Shown: positions 44,867 through 54,488 of the stretch, in pieces
Layout of the letters: each line of letters starts with the position of its first letter
Numbering within the stretch: position 1 is the stretch's first letter
Origin: Virgisporangium aurantiacum
GTDB lineage: Bacteria > Actinomycetota > Actinomycetes > Mycobacteriales > Micromonosporaceae
Assembly (NCBI RefSeq): GCF_016863635.1
Contig: NZ_BOPG01000012.1
Coordinates: 62,001-126,000 of the forward strand
Direction: 5' to 3'
DNA: 64,000 nucleotides
The notes under the pieces: model-generated
Told to the model about the DNA's origin: nothing
What the model saw: the letters and a program-made list of their open reading frames with translations, nothing else
The model's database searches: none
Position numbers and translations under genes: made by a program

Positions 44867-44903
44867 GACAGGGCACCGAGCCTCGCCGGCTCGATGCCCT
44901 GTC
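44867..44903. terminator. Strong bidirectional hairpin terminator
   Basis: GACAGGGCACCGAGCC and GGCTCGATGCCCTGTC form a 16-bp stem with a single mismatch and a TCGCC loop. It starts two bases after the stop of one hydrolase and lies 25 bases from the stop of the convergent one. Confidence 0.85.
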
Positions 44904-44928
44904 AGGATTTCGGCGCCGGTCCGTGCTG

Positions 44929-45786
44929 TCAGCCGGCGTGGACGGTCGCCCGCGCGGCCCGCTCGATCACCTGTGTGACGGTCCTGGGATCCGACATCAG
45001 GCCGAGGTGGCCGGCGTCGTACTCGGTGACGGTGGAGCCGGCCCGCGCGGCCATGGTCCGTTGGGCACCGGCCGGGATGATCCTGTCCTTCCTACCGATC
45101 AGGTACCAGGACGGGATCGTCCGCCAGGCCGGAACTCCGGACGGCTCGTTGAGCGCGCTGATCGGGCCCGACCGCTGGGTCGCCCACACGATCGACTTCT
45201 CCTGATCGCTGAGGCCGGACGCGAACGACGCGAAGACGGTCGACTTCTTCAGATACAGCTCGGTGGCCGGGGTCGGCGGAAGGGTCGCGGGAACGAAGTC
45301 GAACACGGTCGTCGGATCGGCCGCGAGCGCGGAGTCCGGGCCCGCCAGCACGAACGGGGTTTCGCCCTGGTCCGGCGCGAACGCGTTGACGTACACGAGT
45401 GCCTTGATGTTCGGGTTGCCCGTGGCCGCGTTGGTGATGACGGCTCCGCCGTAGGAGTGGCCGACGAGCACGACTGGGCCGGTCAACGTCTCGAGGAAGG
45501 CCCGTACGAACGCGGCGTCGCCGGCGATCGACCGGAGCGGATTGGCCGCCGCGACCACGGTGTATCCGTCGGCCTGGAGCCTGGTGATGACCCGGGTCCA
45601 GCTCGAGGAGTCCGCCCAGGCGCCGTGCACGAGCACGATGGTGGGCTTCGCCGGGCCGGGCCGGCCTTCCTGCGCGACGGCGCTCGTGGTCGTACCGAAG
45701 GTCAGCGAGACGAGGGTGACCGCGGCGAGCGCGATCGCATGTGCTCTCCAGCCTCGCCGGGCCGGGTGAGAGCGGGGACTGATCAT
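44929..45786 (-). CDS. Secreted alpha/beta hydrolase
   Basis: 285 residues. The signal peptide (Arg-rich start, hydrophobic core, 'SAVAQ' cleavage region at about residue 38) is followed by the same fold as the neighbouring hydrolase: 'LVHGAWADSSSW', 'GHSYGGAV' (nucleophile Ser), 'GRKDRIIP' (acid) and 'DAGHLGLMS' (His). GGAGGGATC lies directly before the ATG at 45786. It lies 81 bases downstream of the second LAL regulator on the same strand. Substrate unknown. Confidence 0.85.
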   Translation of the reverse strand: MISPRSHPARRGWRAHAIALAAVTLVSLTFGTTTSAVAQEGRPGPAKPTIVLVHGAWADSSSWTRVITRLQADGYTVVAAANPLRSIAGDAAFVRAFLETLTGPVVLVGHSYGGAVITNAATGNPNIKALVYVNAFAPDQGETPFVLAGPDSALAADPTTVFDFVPATLPPTPATELYLKKSTVFASFASGLSDQEKSIVWATQRSGPISALNEPSGVPAWRTIPSWYLIGRKDRIIPAGAQRTMAARAGSTVTEYDAGHLGLMSDPRTVTQVIERAARATVHAG

Positions 45787-45867
45787 GATCCCTCCATGGT
45801 GGTCGGCTCACGTGTAGACCGGACACCCATCACCCGATGTGACACGCGCCCGGCTGTCACCGATCCG

Positions 45868-48624
45868 TCAGGTCGGGTCGAGCCCGCTGAGCGGGAGCCG
45901 GTTGAGTTGGCCGCGTGAGGTGATCTCGAGCTTGGCGAAGACCTTGCCCAGGTGGTACTGCACCGTCCGGGGGCTGATGAACAGCTGGGCGCCGATCTCG
46001 GGGTTGGACAGGCCCTCCCGGGCCAGCCGGGCGATCTGCCCTTCCTGCGGCGTGAGGGCGTCGCGGGTGTCCACGGTCCGCCTGCGGGCGGTCCCTCCGG
46101 TGGCCAGCAACTCGCGGCGGGCGCGCTCGGCGAACGCCTCGGCCCTGGTGCGGGTGAACATGTCGTGCGCGGTCCGCAGCTGCTCGCGGGCGTCGACGCG
46201 ACGGTTCTCGCGGCGCAGCCACTCGCCGTACACCAGGTGCGCGCGGGCGAGGTGCACGGCGATACGACTGTGCGCGAGCCGGTCGATCGCCTCGCGGTAG
46301 CAGGACTCGGCGGCCGCACCGTCGCTCAACAGGGCGGTCGACCGGGCCTGGACGCCGAGCGCCCAGTCGGTGCCGGCCGCGCCGGTCCGTTCCTCGAGCC
46401 GTCGCAGGGCGGCCGCGGCCTCCTCGTGAGCGCCGCTCCGGGCCGCCGCCTCGATCAACTCGACCAGGGCGAAGCCGAGGATGCCCAGGTCGTCGTACTC
46501 GCACGCCGAGCGGGCACCCGCCAGGGCGTCCCCGTAACGGCCGAGACCGTTGTACAGCACCGCGCTCGTGTACCCGTACCCACCGATCCCCCGTCCCTCG
46601 CCGCGCGCGGTCGCGTTCCCGAGACCCCAGTTCAGGGCGGCCAGCGATTCCGTCTCGACGCCGCGCCACACCGCGAGCAGCAGCGAGGCGTACTTGGCCG
46701 GGGCATTGCCGGTCGCCTCCGTGATCGCGTCGGACTCGTCGACCAGCGACGCGGCCGGCTCGAACTCCCCGGCGTGCAGGTGCACGACGGCGCGGTATCC
46801 CAGCGCCAGCGGCAGGACCACCAGCGCACCGGCGTCGCGACAGAGCCGCACCGCCCGCGTGGCCAGCCCGTACCAGGTCTCGTCGTCCCACAGGTCGCCG
46901 GCGACGAGCCAGGGCAGCCAGAACCACCGCATCAGCTCGTCGTGATCGCCCCCGGCGTCCGGCCCGAACGCGGTGAGCGCACGCCGCAAGGGGGCCACGC
47001 CGGCGACGTAGCCGTCCGTGTACCGCGTCGTGAGACCGTCGAGGAGAAGATCGATCGGACGCGGCGGCTGTCTCGCGCGGGGGGCGTCCCGGGCGGCCGT
47101 GGCCACCTCGGCCGGGCCGACGCGGTCGTTGAGCCGACCCGCGAAGATCGCGGCTCCGAGCGCCTCCAGGTACGCCTCGCGCGCCGCGTCGCCGTCGAGG
47201 GGTGCGAGCCGGTCGGCCGCGTCGAGCAGCAACGGCGGGGAGTCGCTGCCGCGCCGGAGAGCGAAGGCGATCTGGGCGCGCAGCCGGGCGAGCCGGGCGC
47301 GCTGCAGGTCGTCCAACGGGCACATCTCCGCGACCGCCAGCAGCTTGTCCGCGGCGTCCGGCGCTCCCGAGTCGACCTTGGCCCTCGCGGCGGCGAGCGC
47401 CCGCCGGCCCCGACGGGCCGGGTCGGGGGTCAACTCGGCGGCCCGCTCGAGGAACGCCGCCGCCGCGGCGAGCCCACCCCGCCGAGCCGCCCGCCCCGCC
47501 GAGAGTTCCAGTTCGGTGGCGATGTCCTCGTCCGGCATGGTCGTCGCGTGTGCGCGGTGCCAGGCCCGGCGGTCGGGATCGACGTCCGGATCGGTGGCCT
47601 CGGCGAGCGCGTGATGCACCCGCTCCCGTTCGGGCAGGGTCGCGGTCCCGTAGATCGCGGAACGCACCAACGGATGGCGGAACCGCACCCGGCCACGGAG
47701 GTCGACCAGCCCGGCGGACTGGGCCGGTGCCGCCGCGTCGGCGCCGAGCCCGAGCCGGGCGGCCGCGCGCCAGAGCAGTGCCACGTCGCCCACCGGCTCG
47801 GCGGCCGCCGTCAGCAGCAGCCGCCGGGTGTCGTCCGGGAGCGAGTCGAGCCTGCGCAGGAAGCTCTGCTCGATCCGGTTCGCCAGCGGCGTCGCGTCGA
47901 GCACCCCGAAACCGCCCGCCAGTTCGGCCGGCGTCAACCCGCGCGGCAGCTCCAGCAGGGCGAGCGGGTTACCGCCCGACTCGGCGACGATGCGGTCCCG
48001 GACCAGCTCGTCCAGGCGTCCGGGGAGCGCCGAGTCGAGCAGCGCCCGGGCGTCGTCGTCGCCGAGACCGCCGACCACGAGCTCCGGAAGCCCCGTCACC
48101 TCCGCGAGGTTGCTCGGCTCCCGGACCGCGAACACCAGACCGACCGGTTCCGCGAGCAGGCGGCGCGCGACGAACGCGAGGGTCAGCGCCGACGTCTTGT
48201 CCAGCCATTGGGCGTCGTCGACCACCCAGAGGAGCGGCCGCTCCTCGGCGACCGCCGAGAGCAGGCCGAGCACGCCCAACCCCACGACGAAGCGGTCCGG
48301 TGCCGGGGCCGCGCTCAGGCCGAACGCCGCCGCGACCGCGTCGCGCTGCGGGCCGGGTAGCCGCTCGCGCAGATCGAGCAACGGGGCGCACAACGGGTGG
48401 AGGCCAGCGTAGGCGAGCTCCATCTCGTATTCGTGGCCCGCCGCCCGGGCGACGCGAAAGCCGGACGCGCTTCGCACCAGGTGCTCCAGCAACGCCGACT
48501 TGCCGACGCCCGCCTCGCCGCGCACGACCAGAACCTGGCTCCGACCCGCCCGCACGCTCGTCAGCAGCTGGTCCAGCACGTCGCACTCGTTGCGTCGACC
48601 ACGCAGCGCCGGGCTCGTCGACAC
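45868..48624 (-). CDS. Large LuxR-family (LAL) ATPase regulator 2
   Basis: 918 residues. Walker A 'GEAGVGKSALL' lies near residue 40 and Walker B is 'LLWVVDDAQWLD'. A helical TPR-like middle follows, with a C-terminal LuxR helix-turn-helix ('LTPQEGQIARLAREGLSNPE' and 'ISPRTVQYHLGKVFAKLEIT'). I chose the GTG at 48624; the frame extends 12 codons upstream to a TTG. It lies upstream of the secreted hydrolase on the same strand and is divergent from the ECF sigma factor. It resembles LAL1 in plan but not closely in sequence. Confidence 0.88.
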   Translation of the reverse strand: MSTSPALRGRRNECDVLDQLLTSVRAGRSQVLVVRGEAGVGKSALLEHLVRSASGFRVARAAGHEYEMELAYAGLHPLCAPLLDLRERLPGPQRDAVAAAFGLSAAPAPDRFVVGLGVLGLLSAVAEERPLLWVVDDAQWLDKTSALTLAFVARRLLAEPVGLVFAVREPSNLAEVTGLPELVVGGLGDDDARALLDSALPGRLDELVRDRIVAESGGNPLALLELPRGLTPAELAGGFGVLDATPLANRIEQSFLRRLDSLPDDTRRLLLTAAAEPVGDVALLWRAAARLGLGADAAAPAQSAGLVDLRGRVRFRHPLVRSAIYGTATLPERERVHHALAEATDPDVDPDRRAWHRAHATTMPDEDIATELELSAGRAARRGGLAAAAAFLERAAELTPDPARRGRRALAAARAKVDSGAPDAADKLLAVAEMCPLDDLQRARLARLRAQIAFALRRGSDSPPLLLDAADRLAPLDGDAAREAYLEALGAAIFAGRLNDRVGPAEVATAARDAPRARQPPRPIDLLLDGLTTRYTDGYVAGVAPLRRALTAFGPDAGGDHDELMRWFWLPWLVAGDLWDDETWYGLATRAVRLCRDAGALVVLPLALGYRAVVHLHAGEFEPAASLVDESDAITEATGNAPAKYASLLLAVWRGVETESLAALNWGLGNATARGEGRGIGGYGYTSAVLYNGLGRYGDALAGARSACEYDDLGILGFALVELIEAAARSGAHEEAAAALRRLEERTGAAGTDWALGVQARSTALLSDGAAAESCYREAIDRLAHSRIAVHLARAHLVYGEWLRRENRRVDAREQLRTAHDMFTRTRAEAFAERARRELLATGGTARRRTVDTRDALTPQEGQIARLAREGLSNPEIGAQLFISPRTVQYHLGKVFAKLEITSRGQLNRLPLSGLDPT

Positions 48625-48783
48625 GTTCCGGACGCTATATCGACCATCCAATCGCGTCAATCAGCCCGGCGACGCTCGCCTGGCGATCCTGGCTGGCGTG
48701 TTGGCGGACTCGATGGCACGCGTCTGCCCGCGATCCTCGACCTAGTTCGCGCACCTGGTCCACCTCGACCACCGGAGCTGACG

Positions 48784-49455
48784 ATGGCCATCACCACCGC
48801 GGTCGCACCCGAGCCGGCCCCGTTCGAGACCCTCCGTCCCCGCCTGTTCGGGATCGCCTACCAGACACTGGGTCGTGCGGCCGACGCCGAGGACGTCGTT
48901 CAGGATGTGTGGATCCGCTGGCAGGGCGTGGACCGCACACAGGTCCGGGATCCGGTCGCCTACCTCGTGACCATCACGACGCGGGTCGCGCTCAACGCGG
49001 CGACCTCGGCCTACGCCCGTCGCGAGGTCAGCGCCGGCGAACGGCTGCCGGAACCCGATCTCGCGTCCGTCGATCCGGCCGCGGAGGTGGACCGCGGCGA
49101 GGTGATCGAGGCCGCCGTTCACCTCCTGTTGGAACGGCTGTCCCCGGCTGAACGCGCCGTCTACCTGCTACACAAGGCGTTCGACTATCCGCTCCGCGAG
49201 ATCGCGGAGGTACTCGGGCTCGGTGAGGCCAACGCGCGGCAACTGGCGCACCGGGCGCGTCTGCATCTGGCCGGACACCGACGCAATCCGGTCGATCGGG
49301 CGGAGCGGACCGGACTGCTCAGAGCCTTCCTCGACGCGACGCGGCTCGGCGACCTGGCGCGCCTGATCGACCTGCTGTCCGCTCACCGCCGTCAGGTGCC
49401 ACCCGCCGCCGACCTCGAACGGGGCGTCTGGTCGTCGCCGGGCCCGCCGGCCTGA
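48784..49455 (+). CDS. ECF RNA polymerase sigma factor (SigJ/ECF41-like) with shortened C-terminus
   Basis: 223 residues. Region 2 is 'RLFGIAYQTLGRAADAEDVV' with 'QDVWIRW', and region 4 is 'LSPAERAVYLLHKAFDYPLR' with 'LGEANARQLAHRAR'. After region 4, 'FLDATRLGDLARLIDLLS' begins the SnoaL-like domain that normally adds about 100 residues in this group, but the reading frame then ends in 'GVWSSPGPPA'. The extension modulates activity in ECF41 factors, so this version may differ in control. ATG at 48784 follows a GAGCTGACG stretch. No anti-sigma gene is adjacent. Confidence 0.82.
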   Translation: MAITTAVAPEPAPFETLRPRLFGIAYQTLGRAADAEDVVQDVWIRWQGVDRTQVRDPVAYLVTITTRVALNAATSAYARREVSAGERLPEPDLASVDPAAEVDRGEVIEAAVHLLLERLSPAERAVYLLHKAFDYPLREIAEVLGLGEANARQLAHRARLHLAGHRRNPVDRAERTGLLRAFLDATRLGDLARLIDLLSAHRRQVPPAADLERGVWSSPGPPA

Positions 49456-49468
49456 TAAACATCATCGT

Positions 49469-50650
49469 GTGAATACCGAGGCCCGGCGCCGGTGGCTCAA
49501 CCCGATGCGGGCGCGGGCGGCGGACGAGCCGCACCGGGTGGCGACGCCGCTCGAGCTGCTGTTCGATCTGTGTTTCGTCGTCGCGGTGGCCCAGGCGGCG
49601 CTGCCGCTGCACCACGCGATCTCCGAGGACCACGTCCGCGACGGGGTGACCCACTACCTGATGGTGTTCTTCGCCATCTGGTGGGCGTGGATGAACTTCA
49701 CCTGGTTCGCGTCGGCGTACGACACCGACGACAACCTCTACCGGATCACGACGCTGGTGCAGATCGCGGGAGCGCTGGTGCTGGCCGCGGGCGTCAAGCC
49801 GGCGTTCGAGGACTCCGACTACGCCGCGATCACGCTGGGCTACGTGGTCATGCGGCTCGCACTCGTCGCGCAGTGGTTGCGGGCGGCCCGCAACGACCCG
49901 CCCAGACGCGTGGTGGCGCTGCGCTACGCGGCCGGCATCACCATCGTCCAGGTCCTGTGGTTGGCGCACCTGGCCCTGCCGGCGTCCTGGTCCACGCCGG
50001 TGTTCGTGGTCCTCGTGGTGTGCGAGCTGCTGGTGCCGGCGATCGCCGAACGCGCACCCGGCGGCCCGACCACCTACCACCCGCACCACATCGCCGAACG
50101 GTACGGTCTGTTCACGATCATCGTCCTCGGTGAGTCGGTCGCCGCGGCGACCGTCGCCGTCCGGGCCGGCCTCGACGAGGGTGAGCATCGCGCCGAGCTG
50201 ATCTCGGTCGCGGTCGCCGGCGTGATCATCGTGTTCGCGTTGTGGTGGCTGTACTTCGACCGGTCCGCGCACGACCTGCTGACATCCCTGCGGGCGTCAC
50301 TGGTCTGGGGCTACGGCCACTATGTGATCTTCGCCGCGACCGCGGCGATCGGTGCGGGGCTGGGTGTCGTGGTCGACCACGAGACCCATCATTCGCACGT
50401 CTCCCGCACGGTCGCCGGCTACGCGGTCGCCGTGCCGGTCGCGCTGTTCCTCGTCGCCGTGTGGTTCCTGCACGTGCGGCCCATGCAGACCGGACCGCAC
50501 GTGGTCGCGTGCCCGATCGTCGCGGCCCTGGTGCTGCTCGCACCCCTTGTGCCGGCGCCGGTTCCCGTGATCGCCGGTCTGGTGGTCGTTCTGGTCGCGC
50601 TCACCACGGTGAACGCCCACGGTAGACAGTCATTCGTGAACGTCGATTAA
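49469..50650 (+). CDS. Low temperature requirement protein A family membrane protein
   Basis: 393 residues with about eleven hydrophobic segments and the LtrA hallmarks 'TPLELLFDLCFVVAVAQAAL' near residue 26, 'HIAERYGLFTIIVLGESV' near 210 and 'WWLYFD' near 254. Its role is unclear; it is named for low-temperature growth in Listeria. GTG start at 49469, 13 bases after the sigma factor stop, so probably co-transcribed with it. Confidence 0.88.
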   Translation: MNTEARRRWLNPMRARAADEPHRVATPLELLFDLCFVVAVAQAALPLHHAISEDHVRDGVTHYLMVFFAIWWAWMNFTWFASAYDTDDNLYRITTLVQIAGALVLAAGVKPAFEDSDYAAITLGYVVMRLALVAQWLRAARNDPPRRVVALRYAAGITIVQVLWLAHLALPASWSTPVFVVLVVCELLVPAIAERAPGGPTTYHPHHIAERYGLFTIIVLGESVAAATVAVRAGLDEGEHRAELISVAVAGVIIVFALWWLYFDRSAHDLLTSLRASLVWGYGHYVIFAATAAIGAGLGVVVDHETHHSHVSRTVAGYAVAVPVALFLVAVWFLHVRPMQTGPHVVACPIVAALVLLAPLVPAPVPVIAGLVVVLVALTTVNAHGRQSFVNVD

Positions 50651-50706
50651 TCCCGGCCAACTTGTTACAGTCCTGCCGAGCGTTGCCAACGGGGAGGCAC
50701 GATGGC

Positions 50707-53220
50707 ATGACTCGAACAACACGCCGTGCCGTCGTTTCGGCCTTCCTGGCGGCGTCATTTCACCTTTCCGCGTCGGTCGCGATGCCCGGCGTGGCTGCGG
50801 CCAGCGACGGCGACTCCGACCTGCGGCGGTGCTCCCAGCAGGTGGCCGACGCCGCCAAGCAGCACCGGCCGGTGAGCGGCTACGCACTGGACACGGGAAA
50901 CCTGGTCGGCGATCCCTCAGGCCCGTCCCCCGCCGATCCGGCCCCGACGCACAAGGATTTCAACGGCTCCGTGCACACGGTGTGGGACGCCGCGCAGACG
51001 GCCGACACCACCTATCTGGGCGCCTCGCCGCAGATGACCGCCGTCGACCAGGGCAGCGCCGCCGCGCCGACGACCGCGATCACCGGGTTCTGGGCCCACA
51101 CCGGTGACACCCCGAACGCCGCCGAACAGAACCTGCGGGCGGTGTCCGCGGACGGCGGCTCGTCGTGGTCCGCGCCCATCACCACGAGCGGCGGCACCGC
51201 CGCGTTCTCGGTGGGGCTGCGCGACGGCCGGGTGTTCTCCGTGGGGTTCAAGACCACCGGCGCGGCCGGCTACTCCGGCAGCATCACCGACACGACCGGC
51301 GCCGCCGCCACGGCCACCCCGATCACGGTGACGTTCCCGGACGCGACGGGGGCGGCGTACAGCCCGCTGACCTGGACGCGTACGGCGGGCCGGCCGATCC
51401 AGCGCTCCGACGGCTCGGTGCTGCTGCCACTGTACGGAGTGGACAGTGCGAACACCGGCCACACCGTCATCGCGCTGACCGTCGCCACTCCCCCGGCGGG
51501 CCCGTCCACCTGGACCTTCCAGGCGCTTCGACCGGACCTGCGGTCGCCGCTGTCGGCCACCAACAGGGCCGTCACGCTCGGCTCGGCGTACCCGGGCGTC
51601 AACTTCAGCGAGGCCGGCCTGCTCGAACGGCCGAACGGGTCGCTGATCGCGGTGATGCGCAACCTCGTGGTCGGGCAGAGCAGCGGAGCCGACGTCATGC
51701 GGTGGAGCACCTCCGCCGACGGCGGGCTGACCTGGAGCGCGTACGCGGACGTCACCGGGACGCTCGCGGGCTGGAACGGCAACGGCACGCCGCAACCGAC
51801 CGTCAGCGGACTGCCCGGTATCAGCCCGCAACTGGAGCTGATGACCAACGGGCTGATCGTGCTGAGCTCCGGCAAGCCGGACAACTGGATCGCGTTCTCG
51901 ACGACCGGCAACGCCACCGGCTGGACCGGCCAGTACACCTACCGCAACTGCCCGACGACGGCCGTGGTCCCGTCCACCAGCTACTACACCGGTGCCGACG
52001 CGCCCGGCGACGACCCCGACCAGTGGCGCTACGGTTCGAGCGGCAACACCACGCTGGCCCGCACCGGCAGCAGCCGCATCCTGCAATTCGGCGACAGCTG
52101 CCACAACTACCACTGGGGCTGCGTACGCACGAACCCGTCGTACCGGCCGCAGGCGCGGCAGTCCGCGTACACGGTGGACCTGACGAGCCGGATCTGGCAA
52201 CGGCAGGTGTCCGTGGTGACCCCCAACGCCGGCAAACTCGACCTCGCCGGCCTGTACGCCTCCGGTCAACTCACGGTCGGCGGAAACATGACCTGGGGCT
52301 CGGCCGCGCATCCGCGGGCAGGAGCGGCCGGCGCGTTCGACGGCAGCCGGGCCTACTGGTCGTCGGCGATCGCCACGAACGGCGCGGGCGAGCTGCGGCT
52401 CGACCTCGGCCGGACCTACACCCTGAATCGGGTGGGACTGAGCCTGCGTCCGCAACTGCCGGCATCCGCGACGGTCGAGGTCTCGACCGACGGCGCGGCC
52501 TGGACAACGGTGACCGGCGTGAGCAACGCCGTCACCCGGGCGCTCACCTATGCCGACATCACCCCGGTCGCCGCACGCCAGGTGCGCGTCACCGTGCCGG
52601 CGACGACCGGATGCGACGCCGAGCTCGGCCCGTCGTGCGCCTTCCTCAACGAGATCGAGCTGTACTCCACCGTCGACGGATTCGAGAACGACCCGTGGGG
52701 CAACTATCCCCGCGGCGCGGATGCGAGCCGGACGGCGGCGCAGATCTGGATCACGGCCGACAGCAGCGGCGGCAGCCACCAGGCGCTGCGCATCTCCGAC
52801 CAGTCCGACGCGACCAACGCCACGATCTCCTTCGCCGCCCCGGCCGCCGCGACGCGCACGCTCACGTTCCGGCTCAAGCCGTTGCAGTGGGCCACCAACG
52901 TCGCCGAAGGCGGGTTCCTGTTCACGGTCGACTCGGGCCAGACGCCGGTGCTGTGGCTCGCGGTGTTCAAGGACGGGACGCTGCACGCGAACACAGCGAG
53001 CGGGTATGTCCCGCTGGCCGCGTCGGTGCCGATGAACGCCTGGTCGACCATCACCGTCACCCGCACCGCCGGCGGCGGCAGCCTCCAGATCAACGGCGGT
53101 ACGCCGGTCGCCGTGCCGGTGATGACGAACGCCACGACAGTCAGCGGGTACACCTTCAGCTCGGCGGGCAGGAAACCCAGCGGCGATCAGGTGCTCGTCG
53201 ACGACGTCTCCGTCAGCTGA
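50707..53220 (+). CDS. Secreted sialidase-like protein with discoidin-like and LamG-like domains
   Basis: 837 residues. After a signal peptide (to about residue 33, 'GVAAAS') come beta-propeller repeats with two Asp-box motifs, 'SADGGSSW' (near 150) and 'SADGGLTW' (near 340), and a sialidase-type 'FSEAGLLERPNGSLIAVMRN'. At about 525-660 there is a discoidin/F5-8C-like domain ('GELRLDLGRTYTLNRVGLSL'), followed by a LamG-like beta-sandwich. This plan fits an extracellular carbohydrate-active or exo-alpha-sialidase-like protein. A GGGGAGG site precedes the ATG at 50707. Catalytic residues were not verified. Confidence 0.75.
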   Translation: MTRTTRRAVVSAFLAASFHLSASVAMPGVAAASDGDSDLRRCSQQVADAAKQHRPVSGYALDTGNLVGDPSGPSPADPAPTHKDFNGSVHTVWDAAQTADTTYLGASPQMTAVDQGSAAAPTTAITGFWAHTGDTPNAAEQNLRAVSADGGSSWSAPITTSGGTAAFSVGLRDGRVFSVGFKTTGAAGYSGSITDTTGAAATATPITVTFPDATGAAYSPLTWTRTAGRPIQRSDGSVLLPLYGVDSANTGHTVIALTVATPPAGPSTWTFQALRPDLRSPLSATNRAVTLGSAYPGVNFSEAGLLERPNGSLIAVMRNLVVGQSSGADVMRWSTSADGGLTWSAYADVTGTLAGWNGNGTPQPTVSGLPGISPQLELMTNGLIVLSSGKPDNWIAFSTTGNATGWTGQYTYRNCPTTAVVPSTSYYTGADAPGDDPDQWRYGSSGNTTLARTGSSRILQFGDSCHNYHWGCVRTNPSYRPQARQSAYTVDLTSRIWQRQVSVVTPNAGKLDLAGLYASGQLTVGGNMTWGSAAHPRAGAAGAFDGSRAYWSSAIATNGAGELRLDLGRTYTLNRVGLSLRPQLPASATVEVSTDGAAWTTVTGVSNAVTRALTYADITPVAARQVRVTVPATTGCDAELGPSCAFLNEIELYSTVDGFENDPWGNYPRGADASRTAAQIWITADSSGGSHQALRISDQSDATNATISFAAPAAATRTLTFRLKPLQWATNVAEGGFLFTVDSGQTPVLWLAVFKDGTLHANTASGYVPLAASVPMNAWSTITVTRTAGGGSLQINGGTPVAVPVMTNATTVSGYTFSSAGRKPSGDQVLVDDVSVS

Positions 53221-53247
53221 CCGGCCGGGCCGCACCCGGGTCCGGGC

Positions 53248-54408
53248 TCAGCGGGGTAGGCGGCTCAGCTCGGTCTCGGCGATCCGGCGCACGTTCGGGT
53301 CCGGGTCGTCGACGTAGCGGCGCACGATGCTCTCCAGCCGGTTCGGCGCGAGGTGCCGCGCCAGGACGGCGACCCGTTGGCGGACCGACGGATCGGGGTC
53401 GTCGGTCAGCCGGATCACCAGGTGCTCGCCGAGTGCGGACGGTTTCATCGTCGAGGCGATCCCGCTGATCGTCGCCGCCCGCACCGCGGGGATGTCGTCG
53501 GCGGCGAGCATCTCCAGGGCGTCCGCCGCGCGGGAGTCGGCGGCTGCCGCGGCGCCGAGCGCCTTGGCCGCCTCGATCCGTCGGTGCGGTTCCGGATCGG
53601 ACGCCATGGCGAGCAGCGCGTCGACCGTCGCCGACCCGCCGACCCGGCCGAGCGCCTGCACGGCGCACTCCCGGACGTGCCGGTCGGGGTCCTCGACCAG
53701 GCGCAGCAGCACCGGACCCGCCGACTCGTCCGCGAGCCGGCCGAGCCCGAACGCCACCATGGCCCGGACCCGCGGCGCCGGGTCGGTGACGAGCCCGGCG
53801 AGCGGCGCGACCGCCACGACCCGCCCGCTGTAGCCGAGCCGGCTCACCGCCGAGGTCCGGACCCCCTCGTCGACGTCGCGCAGCCCGACCAGCAGCACGT
53901 CGAAGCCCTCCGGCAGCGGCACGGAACCGATCACCAGGGACCTGATCCGCGGGTCCGGATCGGCCATCGCGGGCGCCAACACGTCGAGGTCCCCCGGCTC
54001 GACCACGAACCCGAGCGCCCACAACCCGACCCGGCGCAGCTCCGGCGCGTCGAGGGCGGCGAACTCGCGGGCCGTCGTGCGGCCGACGGCCCGGTCGGTC
54101 TGCAGCAGACCGATGATCTCGCTGCCGAGGCTGTCCTGGTCATCGCGGAGGTCGCGGGCGGACGCGCGCAGCAGCACCGGAAGCGCCGACGGACCCTCGA
54201 TACCGGCGAGCACCCCGGCGATCAGGTCGCGGCCGTAGAAGTTCCCGTCGTCGAGGAACCGGGCGAGCGCCGCTTCGAGCAGCGGAACCAGCGTCCGGTC
54301 GCCGCTCTCGGCGAGCGCGGTCAGCGCCGGCTCGATGTCGTCGTAGTCGTCCTCGAGGTCCGTGGCATGCCGGATCACGGCCTCCAGGGATGCGCGGGCA
54401 TCGATCAC
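53248..54408 (-). CDS. HEAT-repeat protein
   Basis: 386 residues built from about eight helical HEAT units ('DPDRHVRECAVQALGRVG', 'DPDPSVRQRVAVLARHL', 'DPDPNVRRIAETELSRL'). Such proteins are scaffolds or PBS-lyase-like adaptors. No catalytic residues are seen. I chose the GTG at 54408; the frame runs further upstream, but its composition there is not protein-like. Convergent with the sialidase-like gene and divergent from the phosphotransferase. Confidence 0.8.
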   Translation of the reverse strand: MIDARASLEAVIRHATDLEDDYDDIEPALTALAESGDRTLVPLLEAALARFLDDGNFYGRDLIAGVLAGIEGPSALPVLLRASARDLRDDQDSLGSEIIGLLQTDRAVGRTTAREFAALDAPELRRVGLWALGFVVEPGDLDVLAPAMADPDPRIRSLVIGSVPLPEGFDVLLVGLRDVDEGVRTSAVSRLGYSGRVVAVAPLAGLVTDPAPRVRAMVAFGLGRLADESAGPVLLRLVEDPDRHVRECAVQALGRVGGSATVDALLAMASDPEPHRRIEAAKALGAAAAADSRAADALEMLAADDIPAVRAATISGIASTMKPSALGEHLVIRLTDDPDPSVRQRVAVLARHLAPNRLESIVRRYVDDPDPNVRRIAETELSRLPR

Positions 54409-54488
54409 CGGATCACGATGCCACAGTTCCCCGGCGTCGGCCGTACGCCAGTCGCGGCACGGCACTGCCGGACGGTCATGCTGACCGG

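Noticed and set aside
45952..48360. An 802-codon plus-strand open frame antisense to the second LAL regulator
   Set aside because: No recognisable domain, no plausible start, and it mirrors a well-supported gene.
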